A DNA stretch of 64,000 bases, taken from contig JAUTXW010001311.1 of the NCBI GenBank assembly GCA_030620095.1, positions 457,501 to 521,500 on the forward strand, in the 5' to 3' direction. This document shows, piece after piece, positions 10,906 through 23,280 of this stretch (positions within the stretch are counted from its first letter, which is position 1; each line of letters starts with the position of its first letter). A program made the translations under genes and the position numbers. The stretch comes from Kuschelorhynchus macadamiae (lineage: Eukaryota; Arthropoda; Insecta; Coleoptera; Curculionidae). The notes beneath the pieces are model-generated. The model had not been told where the DNA came from and made no database searches. It saw only the letters and a program-made list of their open reading frames with translations.

Positions 10906-11851
10906 ATAAATCGGAAAAAATTTGGAAAAAATCTCCCATGCCCCTGTTGACAAAAATTGAAAGAAAATGCAACCAAAGACGTGGTTTATTAAGATTTATT
11001 TTTAAATATGGCGATATAAGTACCTCTTTATATCCCTTTGTTTATCCCCATACGCGAACCACGTCTCGGGTACTCTATAGTTCATAATTTATACTCTTAA
11101 GCATCAAAAGATATCGATTTTTAGTCGAATCTGCACAACAACAACTATCATCTCTAATTTTTAAATGTCGGATTAAGATCCATAATTTCTACTATTAAAT
11201 GTATCGATATGTCTATATACAAGGTAGACGCTTCAAATTTAGCATACATATGTTATTGATCATAGTCAATATTATGATTATATTGTCAATGTTGCCAAGT
11301 TTACCAATTTTACAGAAAATAAGTAAACTATTTTTTTAATGTCACCCCATTATTACCATAACCCTTATCGACTTTACTATGATCTTGAATTATCAAGTTT
11401 CCATTTCACTTGGTTTTCAAGGTACAAAAACACAGTATTTTTTACTTAAAGTACCGGAACAGAAAAATAATTCAGTACCTACTGTTCTTAGGTACACCGA
11501 ACATGTATACAAGGTTTACTAATAATCTCTGGTTGAAAAATAATACTGGCAATGTTGTCAAGTTTCCCAGTGTTGCAGAAATTGAAAAGAAAGGTTATTA
11601 AGTTTGGTATAGATTTTTAGTATGTCTCAAATAAGTTAAAGAAAAGATTGGAAAACGCATCTTACATAAGTACGTTCATGTACTTAGTAATAGAAATAAC
11701 ATTAAAATAAAAGTAGATTTTGAACGTTTAACACGCAACAGAAATAACGTTAATTATTATGGTCCACTATTCTTTAATTCACTTCCCGGGACTCTCAGCG
11801 TCAACGTCTTTCTGTCAAAAAACTATGATATTTGTTTTTTTGTGGTGTCTA

Positions 11852-11853
<2 letters not shown>
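10906..11853. other. No recognisable feature
   Basis: AT-rich; no coding or repeat structure that I can support. Confidence 0.55.

Positions 11854-11915
<62 letters not shown>
11854..11915. repeat. (TA)n microsatellite
   Basis: About 60 bases of alternating TA. Confidence 0.97.
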
Positions 11916-12699
11916 CATGTTTTATTATTTTTATTAATTAAATTTATAAATGTATGTGTAGATATTTATATTCGTGATCACTTTGACATATGCAAACAAT
12001 ATCGGTATTATAATGTATAAAATATATAATTTGAATTTGAAAAATATATGGCAACACAGCTTTTTCGTACAAGTTATCGTAATGTTCACATCGATGCTTG
12101 AAAGGAAAAAGATCATAAGCGACGATTTACTAATTTCAGAGCAGGACGATTTTAAGAATTTTTTTTTCTAAATAATTCGTAACTTTTTATCTTATTCGTA
12201 AATTTATCAACTGCAAGCGGAATATTGGGTTTCGGGCATTTCTTTTCATACTCCTTAGTTCCAATATTTATTAATTCCATTTAATGCCGAGATAATGTCG
12301 GTTAAGCAAATTAGTCTTTAAAACAAGTGCAACTATAAAGACTTAAATCCAATAACTAAGAAAATACGAATCGATGTAAAACGTCTTAACCATTAATAAG
12401 ACCTGGTATTATCAACAGGTTATATGACATAAGCGCCATGCAAAAAAACTGATAGCAGGAAACAATAATACTAGATAACCACCATAAGAAAAATTAAATA
12501 TGTCTCATAAAAAATCAATGGTACACTTGCTTATTTGTTTAATAAAGTAAAATTTAAATAGGCTACATTAGTTTAATTTAAACTTAGTACAAAGTAACAA
12601 AAGATACAAAAACAACTACTTTGAATTCTGCAATTTTAAAACTAAAAGCTAAACTAAAAGCTAAACTAATAGTTAATAAATAAGATACACTTTTTATAT
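11916..12699. other. No recognisable feature
   Basis: AT-rich; a run of AACTAAAAGCTAA repeats near 12640-12670 is the only visible structure. Confidence 0.5.
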
Positions 12700-14089
12700 T
12701 TAAGTTATGTCTTTATCCTCTATGTCTGTATCAGCCAATGTATCCTTTACGTTATTAGCATTAGGAATGTTCAAATATTCGTTATGAAAAAGGATAGGAA
12801 TTACATTATTCGTGCATAATTGAATTAAGTCATTATGTTTCGCCTTTGATATGGGAATAGGAGATTTATAACAAACTGTCGGAGTTACTCTCACTTTTGA
12901 CAGAGCTTCAATCTCAATGGATGGTGCCTCTTCATCCATAGAATTTTTAATTATTTTTTTTGCTAATTTTTCCTGAGAGATTTCCTTTAAAATACTTCTC
13001 TGATAGAGTGTCCCACTTATTAAAATCTTTATGGGTTAAATATTGCACTTTATATGGAGCAGGATTCTGTCTTGCTGTTTCGAAAACTGTGTACCACTGA
13101 GAAGGAGCCCAAATAGTAGAATGTTTTGTATTTCTCTTTATCACAGCGTGAACAGAATCCACGAGCATATATGTGTGGCCTGTGAGTAAAAAATTTATTC
13201 GGATGATTTCAATAAATTTACAGTTTTGTAGGGTTGAATGTATCATAGCTAGAATGGTTCGGTTCCTATTCTGCCCAGGGCAGCAGTCACAGTATAAGAG
13301 CAAACGAGTTACTGACTCGCGTTCGTCAACCATGCTAATATAGGTGTTTAAGATAGCTGCAATTTCATTTGCTCTACGTTTTCCATTGACTTCGTCCCAG
13401 TAGTAGCAAAATACATTACGAGTGCCACTCTCATAAAATGTAAGGTTATACCCCGAAAGTCATCGGTGATATCTGACCTCTCAAATCGAAGACATGTTAC
13501 ACACTTATTTTTTTTGGGTATATGAAATCCAATATTAAAGTTTTCGTTAAAAATATTCCTAAACACTCTTTCTCCAACAACCTCTATTCCTTGATTAATG
13601 TGGGTCTTTTTGTATATTTGATATAAATTAGATAAGTTTTTAAACTCTTGTGGGAAATATACACGATTTGAATGTTTTCGAGCATAGTGGGATGGAATTG
13701 CTGGAAGGGACTTTATGAAATTAATTACTGCAATCTTGGTGCTCTCTTTCGTTTTATTCGGTGGAATGTATCCTCTTTCGCAGAACCGAATGAGGAGTTA
13801 GTTATCGTATAGTAAATAAACTTTTGGGAAACATCTAATATATGACTTAAGAATTGCAAGCAAACTGGCCGTTTACCTTCACCTTCGTTTATAAAATACT
13901 TAAAAGTAAACTGTTTTTTTTTCTGATTCGGTAGATCTTTTCCTTTTAACTGGCAATTTTTTGCGTTAAATGTTCATAACTACTACTCGACGACAAATCA
14001 GATGCCCCTTCCCATAAATCAGTGTCGTCACTTCCGTAAACCTTTGCTAAGAAAGGTTCATCTTCAGACAAATAATCGATATATGACAT
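12700..14089 (-). pseudogene. DUF7869-like transposon-type protein, broken
   Basis: Minus-strand order: a start MSYIDYLSEDEPFLAKVYGS at 14087-14089 with an acidic/serine-rich leader; a region ending in NIGFHIPKKNKCVTC with a Cys pair near 13500; CDCCPGQNRN near 13280; a HTYMLVDSVHAVIKR block near 13170; WAPSQWYTVFETARQNPAPY near 13100; and a proline-rich tail ending at 12700. This layout (D/S-x-C-x-GQN+N, then GHT/S-x4-D-x3-A-x-I) is that of a multicopy arthropod family I associate with DUF7869. The motif pattern suggests an RNase H-like fold and a transposon origin, but that is inference. Several stops and frameshifts are present. A shorter relative is at 27017-27600. Confidence 0.65.
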
Positions 14090-15079
14090 TTTTTTTGTTT
14101 CTTATTTCGAAGTGATGTTTTCTTAATAACTGTTGAAGAACCTGGAATGCTTTAACTAATAATGTTTGTTGCAGAGAGGATCGGGTCACTATTAGTTAGG
14201 AATACATTCTCATTAGCGGATTGATTTGTTAATAGTTTTGAATTTTCTCCGTGCGATTTTTCGTTATAAATGTTAAGTAAATTATTATTAGAGACAACTT
14301 TTAAAGAAACTTTTTTAACTTCGTATTAGTCGTGTTTGAATTAGGAGGATGCTTATCATGTTACGATCGTTATCGTGTAGTAAAAAAACGTACTCTATAG
14401 TTTTAGTAGGTACTTACTTAATCTTGGGTTTTTAAGATGTCTACAATCTAAATATCCTAAAAAAGATATGAAACAAATTGTTACGTTTTATCGCAAAACA
14501 CAATATATTTATTTACGTCATTGTCAAATAGCATTATTTCCAGAGACTTGGTTAAATATGGATCTTTTTTAAGGTTGTTGGAAAAATATAATGGATAAAA
14601 TTGAATGACAGGGGTGTAGTAATTTTAATAAAAACAATTTTGGAATTTTTTATAATTTTACCAACAAAATAAATTTCACTATATGCAAATTTTAATTACC
14701 TTATAGAATGCATTATTATTTTCTATGATAGGACTTTAACTGCGATTGTTATGGAAAATAACAAATAATAAATTCGCACTACAACAGAGTTAGATTCCTG
14801 CTAAGATTATTGTAAAATGCAAACTCAGGTTATTGCCAAAAATGTTTGTAAGGAGAATCTAATTTTTCGAAATGATCTTAATATTTTAGAAACTTAGACT
14901 TTTAGGAGCCAAATAAAGAATTATGGCAATAAGAAAAAGCATCTGAATATCCGAACCTTGTCAGCTTGGAAACGCTCACTGTACGGCGATAAAGTAGGTG
15001 AAAATGCCAAATATATCTGATCTAATCTAATCTAATCTACTATTATTTTAAAACCGCTTTTTTAATTCTTTTCCAGAAG

Positions 15080-15081
<2 letters not shown>
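14090..15081. other. No recognisable feature
   Basis: AT-rich; near 15020 a short ATCTAATCTAATCTA run. Confidence 0.5.

Positions 15082-15139
<58 letters not shown>
15082..15139. repeat. (TA)n microsatellite
   Basis: About 58 bases of alternating TA. Confidence 0.97.
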
Positions 15140-15141
<2 letters not shown>

Positions 15142-16452
15142 CATCCCCATCAAATTTTGCTTAAAAATTAAGGATTTGCCATGAATTCTGCACAAAATTA
15201 GGTGTTATATAGAACTGCCCTCTTAACATTTTGGTTCGAATCCAAGATAACAAAAAAAATTGGCGACCCATTAAAATATTTTAAAAATCAACCTGAAGAA
15301 AGTACTTATTAGCATTAAGTGCGATATAGAGCTAAACCCCCGTATTCACTAAAAAGCTTAATAGTTTTTGAAATCAAAGTTCATAAGTTTATAATAATTT
15401 ACAAAAATTATGTGTTCCATTGTTGGATATGTCATCTTAAACCTATAATTGTCAAGTTAGACTTGGTTTAAATTTAAACCAATTTAGTGAATATGGCTAA
15501 AATTGTTCAAACTGTGTTACGAATTCAAGATGGTGGCACAAAATGGGGGTCAAATAAATATGTTTAAAAAAAAAAACAAAATAAAAAATATCATTTTATT
15601 CAATAGACTGCGGATTTTTTACAAGATTTACGTATGATATGGGGATAAAACGGTACGAATTCAACATGACAGAACAAAATAGCGGTCTACTAAAAATCAG
15701 TGAAAAATTAATTATTCAGTTTATTTTTAATTATGCGAAAAATCAAGCTTGCAATTCTCAACTCTATCAAATTCCGGAAATTTTGAGATCTTTTAAGAGA
15801 GTAGTTTCTCATTTCTTGGATCGTCTATTTTTAACTTGTACTCTCGTAATGCGTAAAGAAGTCTAGAGTCAACTGCATTATTAAAACAAGTGCACCCTAG
15901 GTTATATAAATTGCATACAGAGGTAAATATCAATTCAGCAAAACTGCAAGATATTACAAGTCATTAAAAATTATTCTTAGCTCCCTTTCAATATTATGGA
16001 GATTTTAACCCACTGCAGGCTGCATAGGCTTATGGCATTAGTTGCACGGAAGGCCTACAGGTTTAAAAAAACTTTCGTTATTTATTAAATGCATACAATT
16101 TAGCTGTTATAATATGTCGTGCTACTGCATTAGTTCTCCATGATTACGGTCTGAATAAGGTGTATATTTAGAGTTGAGAAGTTTTGTGCACTAGATTGTT
16201 TTTGCTCTATTATGAAAAATTGATTACGGCAAAGCCGCCTGGGTTACGAAATGCATTATTTAATAGATTTACGACGTACGCACCGAGACGACAGTTAAAA
16301 CATTTTATTTCATATAATCGCACGTATGCGGCATTACTTTTTGGTTCTTAAATATTTTAACTAGATTTCGTGTTCACTTATAAAATATGCGTTTTATCTG
16401 AAAAGATATCGTTGTCGTTTTTCAGAGCGCTGCCGCACCATGTGTGCGTACA
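15140..16452. other. No recognisable feature
   Basis: AT-rich; a 75-residue frame at 15639-15866 has no recognisable motif. Confidence 0.5.
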
Positions 16453-17070
16453 TGCAGGGTGGTCCAAGTGCGTTTAATTCCAAGAACTCGGTTATTCTGG
16501 GAATTTGAAAAAAAATTATATTATTATAGAGCTACAACCTAAAATTATTTTCGGTTATACAGGGTTACATGTTTTTAATGGAACGTCCTGTATTTTATTT
16601 TCAGATTTCTCTCTTTTTGGTCATTTATTTAATTTAAGGTTTGTGGGGTCTATACAGAGTCATTCCAGATTTATGGCCACTTTTCGAAAATATCAGAGGA
16701 ATATTTGACGCCCTGCATTATTTTAATGAGTTAGCATAAACTATTTTAGTATGGTAATAACTTCCATATGCGGTCTTCTTTCAACTGCCCTATTTTCTTC
16801 AGTATTCTTTAATAACGGTATACAGCAGGGGTGTTCAAACGGTCGATCGCGATCTACCAGTCGATCGCGAGTGCTTTTTGAGTAGATCTCGAGAAGAAAC
16901 ATTTTTTTAATAAGTAGGTACTTAACTAAACTACAAAAATTTATTACGTAATAAAATAACACTTTGTTAGCGGCAAAAGGCGGCTTTATCAAAGGAACGA
17001 GCGGTACCTGTCAAAGAAAAGCCGCGTTTTTTATTCTTGCCGCTTTTCTAGAAATTTCGAGCGGCGCGTA

Positions 17071-17394
17071 TGATATCTTGTTTGAAAAAAGAACAAGCCA
17101 TGTTTACAAGACCAGCCAAACAATCAAAAGCTGCTACGATCGCGTCATTTAAAATATCTCATATAATGGCACAAGAAACCATTCGAAGATGGATCGGTTG
17201 TGAAAAGTATGTACGTTCCAAATTATCACCGTTTTGTTCGACCGAAATATTTAAACGATTTTCAAAAAATACGCTAACATCTCTTAATGTGAACTGGGGA
17301 ACCATCAGGCATAAACCATATTTGATCACGGACGTTAAGGGGGATTTGGTATAACACTGTTTTAAAATCTTCCCTCAAAAACTGGAGATATCGC
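17071..17394 (+). other. Patchwork (templated) insertion
   Basis: Four nearby segments joined in order. 17071-17204 equals 17756-17889 (BED-region coding sequence, 134 bp, identical). 17202-17220 is the exact reverse complement of 18051-18069. About 17220-17290 equals 20386-20456. 17291-17394 equals 20672-20789 minus a 14 bp tandem duplication. Junctions share short overlaps (GAA, then A). This is what copying by serial template switching leaves behind. It adds no function to the element and contributes a second, useless piece of BED coding sequence upstream of the real start. Confidence 0.85.
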
Positions 17395-17532
17395 GTCGTC
17401 GTTTGACGGGAACATTCGAGACTTTCGTTCACGCCGATATAAATGTTGCGCCTGCAGGAATTGGAGTCATTCTGAATTGCAACTTGAAGGCAATACTACG
17501 TCGATACAAAGTTTATTATTAAATAGTACAAA

Positions 17533-19335
17533 ATGAGTACAGCGAAGAAATCTAAAACGTATCATTTTAATAACGATTGGGAGGAAGAATTTTTGTTTTG
17601 TATGGTGAAGGATAAGTGCACTTGTCTTATTTGTCGTGCGTCAGTTGCAATACCTAAGCGTGGTAACTTAGAGAGGCATCATAAAACGGTTCATAAAAAC
17701 TATGAAAAGGATTTTCCGCCACAGAGTGAATTAAGAAAACGAAAAGTACGGGATTTGATATCTTGTTTGAAAAAAGAACAAGCCATGTTTACAAGACCAG
17801 CCAAACAATCAAAAGCTGCTACGATCGCGTCATTTAAAATATCTCATATAATGGCACAAGAAACCATTCGAAGATGGATCGGTTGTGAAGGAAGCATTTA
17901 TTGAAGCGGGTGAGACTTTATTTGGAGATTTTAAAAATAAAACAGAAATCATGTCTGCTATTAGAGAACTTCAGTTATCTCGTCCGACTGTCACAAGGCG
18001 TATTGAAGTCATGAGTTAGGTCATGACAGACAAACTAAAACATGATATCATGGAACGTACATACTTTTCTTTACAGTTCGACGAATCCACCGATATGACA
18101 AACAGTGCCCAGCTGTGTATTTTTATTCGGATGGTATTCAATGACATGTTGGCTAAGGAAAAATTTTTGATAATCATTCCTCTGAAGAGGAAGACCCGTG
18201 GCGAAGATATATATGACGTTTTCTTCAATTTTGTAAAAAACTACAAGCTACCAATATATAAATTAGGGTGCAATTACAATGGAGCACCAGCAATGACTGG
18301 AAACAAAAACGGTTTTGTGGCATTGTGTCGAGCTAATGAAAATTTCCCTTCATTTTTTTCAATCCATTGCATTATACATCAACAAGTTTTGTGTTCAAAA
18401 GTTTTAAACAGGAGGAAATTATGGGAAATTATGGGCATTGCAACAAAAATTGTGAATTCCATCCGTGCACGTAGCTTGCAACGGATGCTCTTTAAGTTGC
18501 AGTTGCAAGATAGGGAGTCAACTGAACACATTGATTTAGTTCTTCACACGGACGTCAGGTGGTTGAGTCGCGGAAAATTCCTAGAAAGGTTTCAAGAATT
18601 ATTGCCCGAAATAACAGCTTTTCTAGACGAAAGAGGTGATGACACTCAGATGTTGAAAAACGAAAAATGGCTGACTGATTTGGCATTTTTGACTGATATC
18701 ACAATGCACTTAAAAACCATTAACTTGGAGTTTCAAGGTAAAGGAAAACTGTTATTGAGATGATTAGTGCAGTAAACGCATTCAAAAGTAAATTGCAACT
18801 TCTGATAGATCAACTGAAAAGAAAGGATCTGAAACATTTTCCGTCTTTGAAAGCAAGGATTTTACAGTTGAATTATGATACGTATGAGGCTGAATTATAA
18901 AATATTTTGGGACATTTCGAAATGCGTTTTTATGATTGTAGTAAATTGGCAAATGTAGCATCATTTTTGAGTTATCCTTTTTCATGTAAAAACATTGAGG
19001 AATTAGCTACTGAAATAGCAAGTCAGTTTAATATGAACTCATGTTCTGTTGAAAATGAGTTGGTGCAGATTATATCAGATATACATCTCAAAGCTACAGC
19101 ATCTGATACAAATTTTTGGTGTTTTGTATCTGAAGATAAATATCCGAATCTAAGGCAAATCGCCCTTCAACTGAATGTTTGGGTCAACTTGCGAGTCTGC
19201 ATTTTCTGAAATAAATATAATTAAGTCAAAATATCGCAATCGACTAACTGACGATCATATGTCATCATGCTTGCGATTAGCACTCAGTGGTTACGTACCA
19301 TCTTATTAAAAGTATGCTGAAGACATGCCATGCTT
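17533..19335 (+). pseudogene. hAT transposase with BED zinc finger, GTF2IRD2-like, broken
   Basis: Start MSTAKKSKTYHFNNDWEEEF at 17533 opens a BED-type finger (CTCLIC at residues 32-37, then H-x4-H about 15 residues on). A frameshift near 17890 leads to EAFIEAGETLFGDFKNKTEI, then a TAG near 18018. A 246-residue stretch follows at 18023-18763: LQFDESTDM (first catalytic Asp region), LGCNYNGAPAMTG, FSIHCIIHQQVLC and DVRWLSRGKFLERF, the order of the insect hAT group related to GTF2IRD2/ZBED5. The C-terminal dimerisation region continues over a further frameshift and a stop (18898) to ESAFSEINIIKSKYRNRL near 19210-19260. About five lesions in an otherwise complete gene. Confidence 0.88.
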
Positions 19336-20377
19336 CAACATCCAAAGTCACTCCTTAGTTAAGTTTAACACCATGTGTAATTCTTTTGTTTTGTAACAAG
19401 CAGTAAACTCGCAATTTTGAATAACTATGAGTTTTTTCATCGATATTGTAGAGAAGAAGAACCTAACCCAAACCTTGACTAAAATAATGTATATTGTGCG
19501 GAAAGCTAATATCTATATATGCTACTGTACACCCTACCTAGGTAGGTAGGTAGGTAGGTAGGGTGTAAGTATCGTGTATGTACTACAACCCTGCATCACA
19601 CATACCTGCAGCCTCTCAGAGTCGATCGTAAGTAGTCTAAAAATATTGAGGTAGATCGCCAGCAGTTCAAGTTTGAGCACCCCTGGTATACAGGGTAAAT
19701 AAAAATCCTGGATGCAAATTTTATCGATTAATTTAAATGGAAACCTCTGTATATTATTATATTTTCAGAATCTTCTTTGGTGATTTACCCAATATTTGTG
19801 GAGTCTATACAGAGTCGTTCAAGATTTATGGACACTCTTCGAAAATATTAGAGATGGACATCTCAATTTATTACAGCAAAATATTGCAAAGTGTTCATCT
19901 TTCAACATCTATTTTTTTATTTATACCAGCATGGGTGAGTCGCACAAATTTAAAACTTCAAAATATAAAATTTATCAATAGAGTGATCAAAAGATTTAAA
20001 TTAATAATTTTACAAATACATATGATAGTATAATAATGATCTAGTAATGAAAACGAGGGGTATGATCGATATGATTTATGTGTTAGAAGCAAGTAAAAGG
20101 AACTGTTAGCGATAAGATTATATCACGAAAAGTATCCCGATAGATAAACACGAGAGGCGCTTTTGAAAGATCATGCAATGTTTTGATGAGATAGAAGAAG
20201 TAGAATACACGAAAACTGATCGAGCCAAACCTGTTTTAAACTAGTTTAAACAGCTAGAACAACTTAGCAACTAATTTAGACTAGCTGTTGAGTTGTCCAC
20301 CCTAGAGTAAATAGAATGTAAAACTAAAAAAAATAACTATCAACAAATCGTATAAAACAGCAAAAACTACTTAATTA

Positions 20378-21395
20378 GATGTTCGAAATTATCACCGTTT
20401 TGTTCGACCGAAATATTTAAACGATTTTCAAAAAATACGCTAACATCTCTTAATGTAGTAAAATTAATATTATTAAATACAGTATTGGGATTCTTTCGTT
20501 CATATTTTCTTTTGTACCCGTTTAATAGACTAAGTTTTTAACAAAGTCCCAAAGAAAAAAGTTAATTTTTGAAGTCAGGGGATCTAGGCGGCCATGCAAT
20601 CGGTACTCATCTTCCTATCCAGGATTCTTGAGATTGTTCGTTAAGAAATGCATGAATGTCAGCCGTATTGCGAACTGGGGAACCATCAGGCATAAACCAT
20701 CAGGCATAAACCATATTTGATCACGGACGTTAAGGGGGATTTGGTATAACACTGTTTTAAAATCTTCCCTCAAAAACTGGAGATATCGCTATGCAGTAAG
20801 CTCTTCTTCAAAAAAATGCGGATTGATGACAAAACTTCCAACATTTCCACCCTAGGCGTTAAGAAACCAACTATTTTGACTAATGTGCGAACATAGTGAG
20901 TATTTTCAGTACCGTAGTAATGAAAATTATGTTTATTGACATTTCCATTTTTGTGGAATGTTGCATCGTCAGTAAATAACAAACAGTTAGTAAATCTTGG
21001 CTCTCTCTGAACTTGTTGTGCCAAGTGACAAAAATCTAGTCGTCTGTGATAGTCATTCTCATACAATTCTTGAAATAGTTGAATGTGGTATGGTAAAAAC
21101 TTGTTTTTTTCTAGGATTCGTAGATCAGTGATTTTACATACATCTGATTCCCTTGCAATTCTTCTTAACCAATATGTGGGTCTTCTATAACTTTTACGTT
21201 TATCGCTCATTTCAAACAGGTTTGGCTCGGGCAGTTTTCGTGTATTTTACCGTCTCATCAAACCGTTGAATAAGCCTTTCAAAAGCGGTTCTGTGTAATT
21301 GGCCTTCTATTTGGATACTTTTCTCCTAATATATAAATCGTATTGATCATTTCTTATCTATTAAAATTCATCTTTGCACCTTACAATAAAAACTG
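20378..21395 (-). pseudogene. Tc1/mariner transposase of the inverted-arm relic, broken
   Basis: Minus-strand translation across frames: EKYPNRRPITQNRF and RFDETVKYTKTARAKPV (N-terminal HTH region), GLRRIARESDVCKITDLRIL, NDYHRRLDFCHLAQQV, then the first catalytic block LLFTDDATFHKNGNVNKHNF near 20960. Next comes a block around IWFMPDGSPVRNTADIHAFL near 20690, where the expected QQDGAP is altered, then WPPRSPDF near 20585. The C-terminus is FENRLNISVEQNGDNFEH at about 20400. The longest unbroken part is 20770-21210. A 14 bp tandem duplication at 20687-20714 adds a frameshift. Two parts of this gene were copied into the patchwork insertion at 17071-17394. Confidence 0.75.
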
Positions 21396-21986
21396 TTCTT
21401 AGTTTTTAATACAAAAGTCCACCAGCACTATTCGATAATTTAAATTTGTATTTTTGACAGTTCAATTTCATTTGTAAAAATAAGGCCCACTAGAATTCTG
21501 TCACCCTGCAGAACAACAAATTCAAAGAGAGCCAAGATTTGCTGATTTTTTGTGTGGCCATAAATCTTGAACGATTCTGTATACAGTCCACAGAAGAATC
21601 TGAAAATATAATAATATGCAAGGCGTTCCATTTAAGTTAATCGAGAAAATTTGCATCCAGGATTTTAATTTAACCTGTATATGTTATTAAAGAATTCTAA
21701 AGGAAAATACCGCAGCTTTTTATACTGGAAGTTTTTATCGTCCTAAAATGATTTGTTAATGCAGAGTGTCCAATATACCTCTGATATTTTCGAAAAGTAG
21801 CCATAAATCTTGAATAACTTTATATACAGTGTCCCATTAGAATAAATAAACAAACTTATACCCAAATCTGTATAATCGAAAATAATTTTCGGCTGTAGTT
21901 CTCAGCAGTCCCTACCGTATAATTCTTTTTTAATTTCCGCAATAACAGAGCTATTGGATTTTAACGCACTGTTGGAGAACCCTGTA

Positions 21987-22670
21987 TGTAGGAATTTGAC
22001 AAAAATATAATTTAAATGTATTTGTAACGACCAGGGAACATTTATGTCGTGAGTGCTTATGGCTGCTAAATGTACTATATTCAATATATCACAAATTAAT
22101 GACCATAATAGTTATTAATAACGAAGGGATATGACAGGAAATCGAATATTTGAACGAAGAAGTTGGTAGATATTTTTCATCGGTTTCTTTTAGTATTCGG
22201 AAAATTCTTGTCGACCGCTAATCAGTTCAACAATAATTTGTTTAAAACTGTTTGTTTAATACCTAAAGGTACCGTAAACTGAAGTTCGCCTTGCGATATT
22301 CCTTTTTTTAAACGACGCCATTTTCCTCCAATAAAACGCTTATAATAAACTGCGAAACACGAAAGAAAACCGGGCGGAGTCAATCGGTTTCGGAAGGTCT
22401 GCCAAGAAATCTATTTAAACCAGTGGTGTACCGTCGTTCTTTAAATAATATGGCACTCCTTTTTGACTATACTCACTTCAAATAATTAAAAAATGTAACT
22501 ATGCTTAATCGAATTTTAAAATGATTTAATTTTGATTTTTCTTGGTCGATTTACCTATAAATATATTTTTTCTTGAGTTCTGTCATTAACGGTCCCCTGG
22601 CCACTGCCTACGTCCGCTATTATTGGATCACCCAGTATAGTGATACACGATTTACAAGTCCAGATTTTAC
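21987..22670. other. No recognisable feature
   Basis: AT-rich; no coding motif seen on either strand. Confidence 0.5.
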
Positions 22671-23193
22671 GAGGGCAGCCAGCATCAGATCCAGTGAACG
22701 ACATTTATCAAAATTTTAATTTATGCAGTTCGACTTTGGGCTACTCGGGTATGCCAAAAATGGCCGTCTTCTTCTATGCATTAAGGAGCATACGGCTTTA
22801 CTCAGGTTAATTACATATGCACGCCACTGGTAGAAATTTCAACAAATGATTGTTAATAAAAAATGCCCTTTTATGCATAAAAGACGTGTATCAAATTTCA
22901 CACATTAGGATTTTAAAAAAATGTTTTTTTAAAACTCTGTATCTCCAAAGTTAAGACTTTTAGGTTCATATTAAACTTTTTTCTTAAAACGGTCCAAGAA
23001 TCACCCCCCTTTAACATTAGGGCGCTATTAGGAAACGCCCTGTATAGTACTTCACAATGACGCCCCCTGTACAAAGTAATATGACAGACGGAGACAAACG
23101 GTCACTTTTGGCATACCCGAATAGCCCAAAGTCGAACTGCATAAGTTAAAATTTTGATAAAACTTGTTCACTGGAATCAGTGCTGGCTCCCCT
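22671..23193. mobile_element. MITE-like element with about 95 bp inverted arms
   Basis: 22673-22770 is the inverted complement of 23102-23192; both arms begin with a GGGG/CAGCCAGCA-type tip and contain GCAGTTCGACTTTGGGCTA. About 520 bp overall, non-coding. The superfamily is unknown. It lies next to, but is not clearly part of, the transposase relic at 23281. Confidence 0.75.
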
Positions 23194-23280
23194 ACTATAA
23201 CTACATTGATGTGTTAAAACCCTTTATTGACAGCTATTTCATGAACAATTTTACAAAATATATAAAAAAAAACTAAGCCA

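Larger units (their letters stand above)
16826..19685 (+). mobile_element. hAT element with intact ends and 8 bp target duplication
   Basis: Ends are CAGGGGTGTTCAAAC at 16826 and the complement AGTTTGAGCACCCCTG finishing at 19685, giving inverted ends of about 16 bp. It is flanked by a perfect 8 bp duplication, GTATACAG, at 16818-16825 and 19686-19693, which is the hAT hallmark. Length is 2860 bp. It sits in the arm of the mariner relic at 16453-21986, so it is younger than that element. It carries a GTF2IRD2-like transposase relic and a 324 bp patchwork insertion in its 5' untranslated part. Confidence 0.92.
16453..21986 (-). mobile_element. Large inverted-arm Tc1/mariner relic, interrupted by a hAT
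   Basis: The left arm (16453-16817, continuing at 19686 to about 20255 after the hAT) is the inverted counterpart of 21986 back to about 21215. The outer tip reads CAGGGTGGTCCAAGTGCG on the left and the complement of CGCACTGTTGGAGAACCCTG on the right. The arms are unusually long (roughly 800-900 bp without the hAT) and include the N-terminal coding part of the transposase in both orientations. A single transposase C-terminus lies between them. The arms differ at many positions, so this is an old element. Confidence 0.7.
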
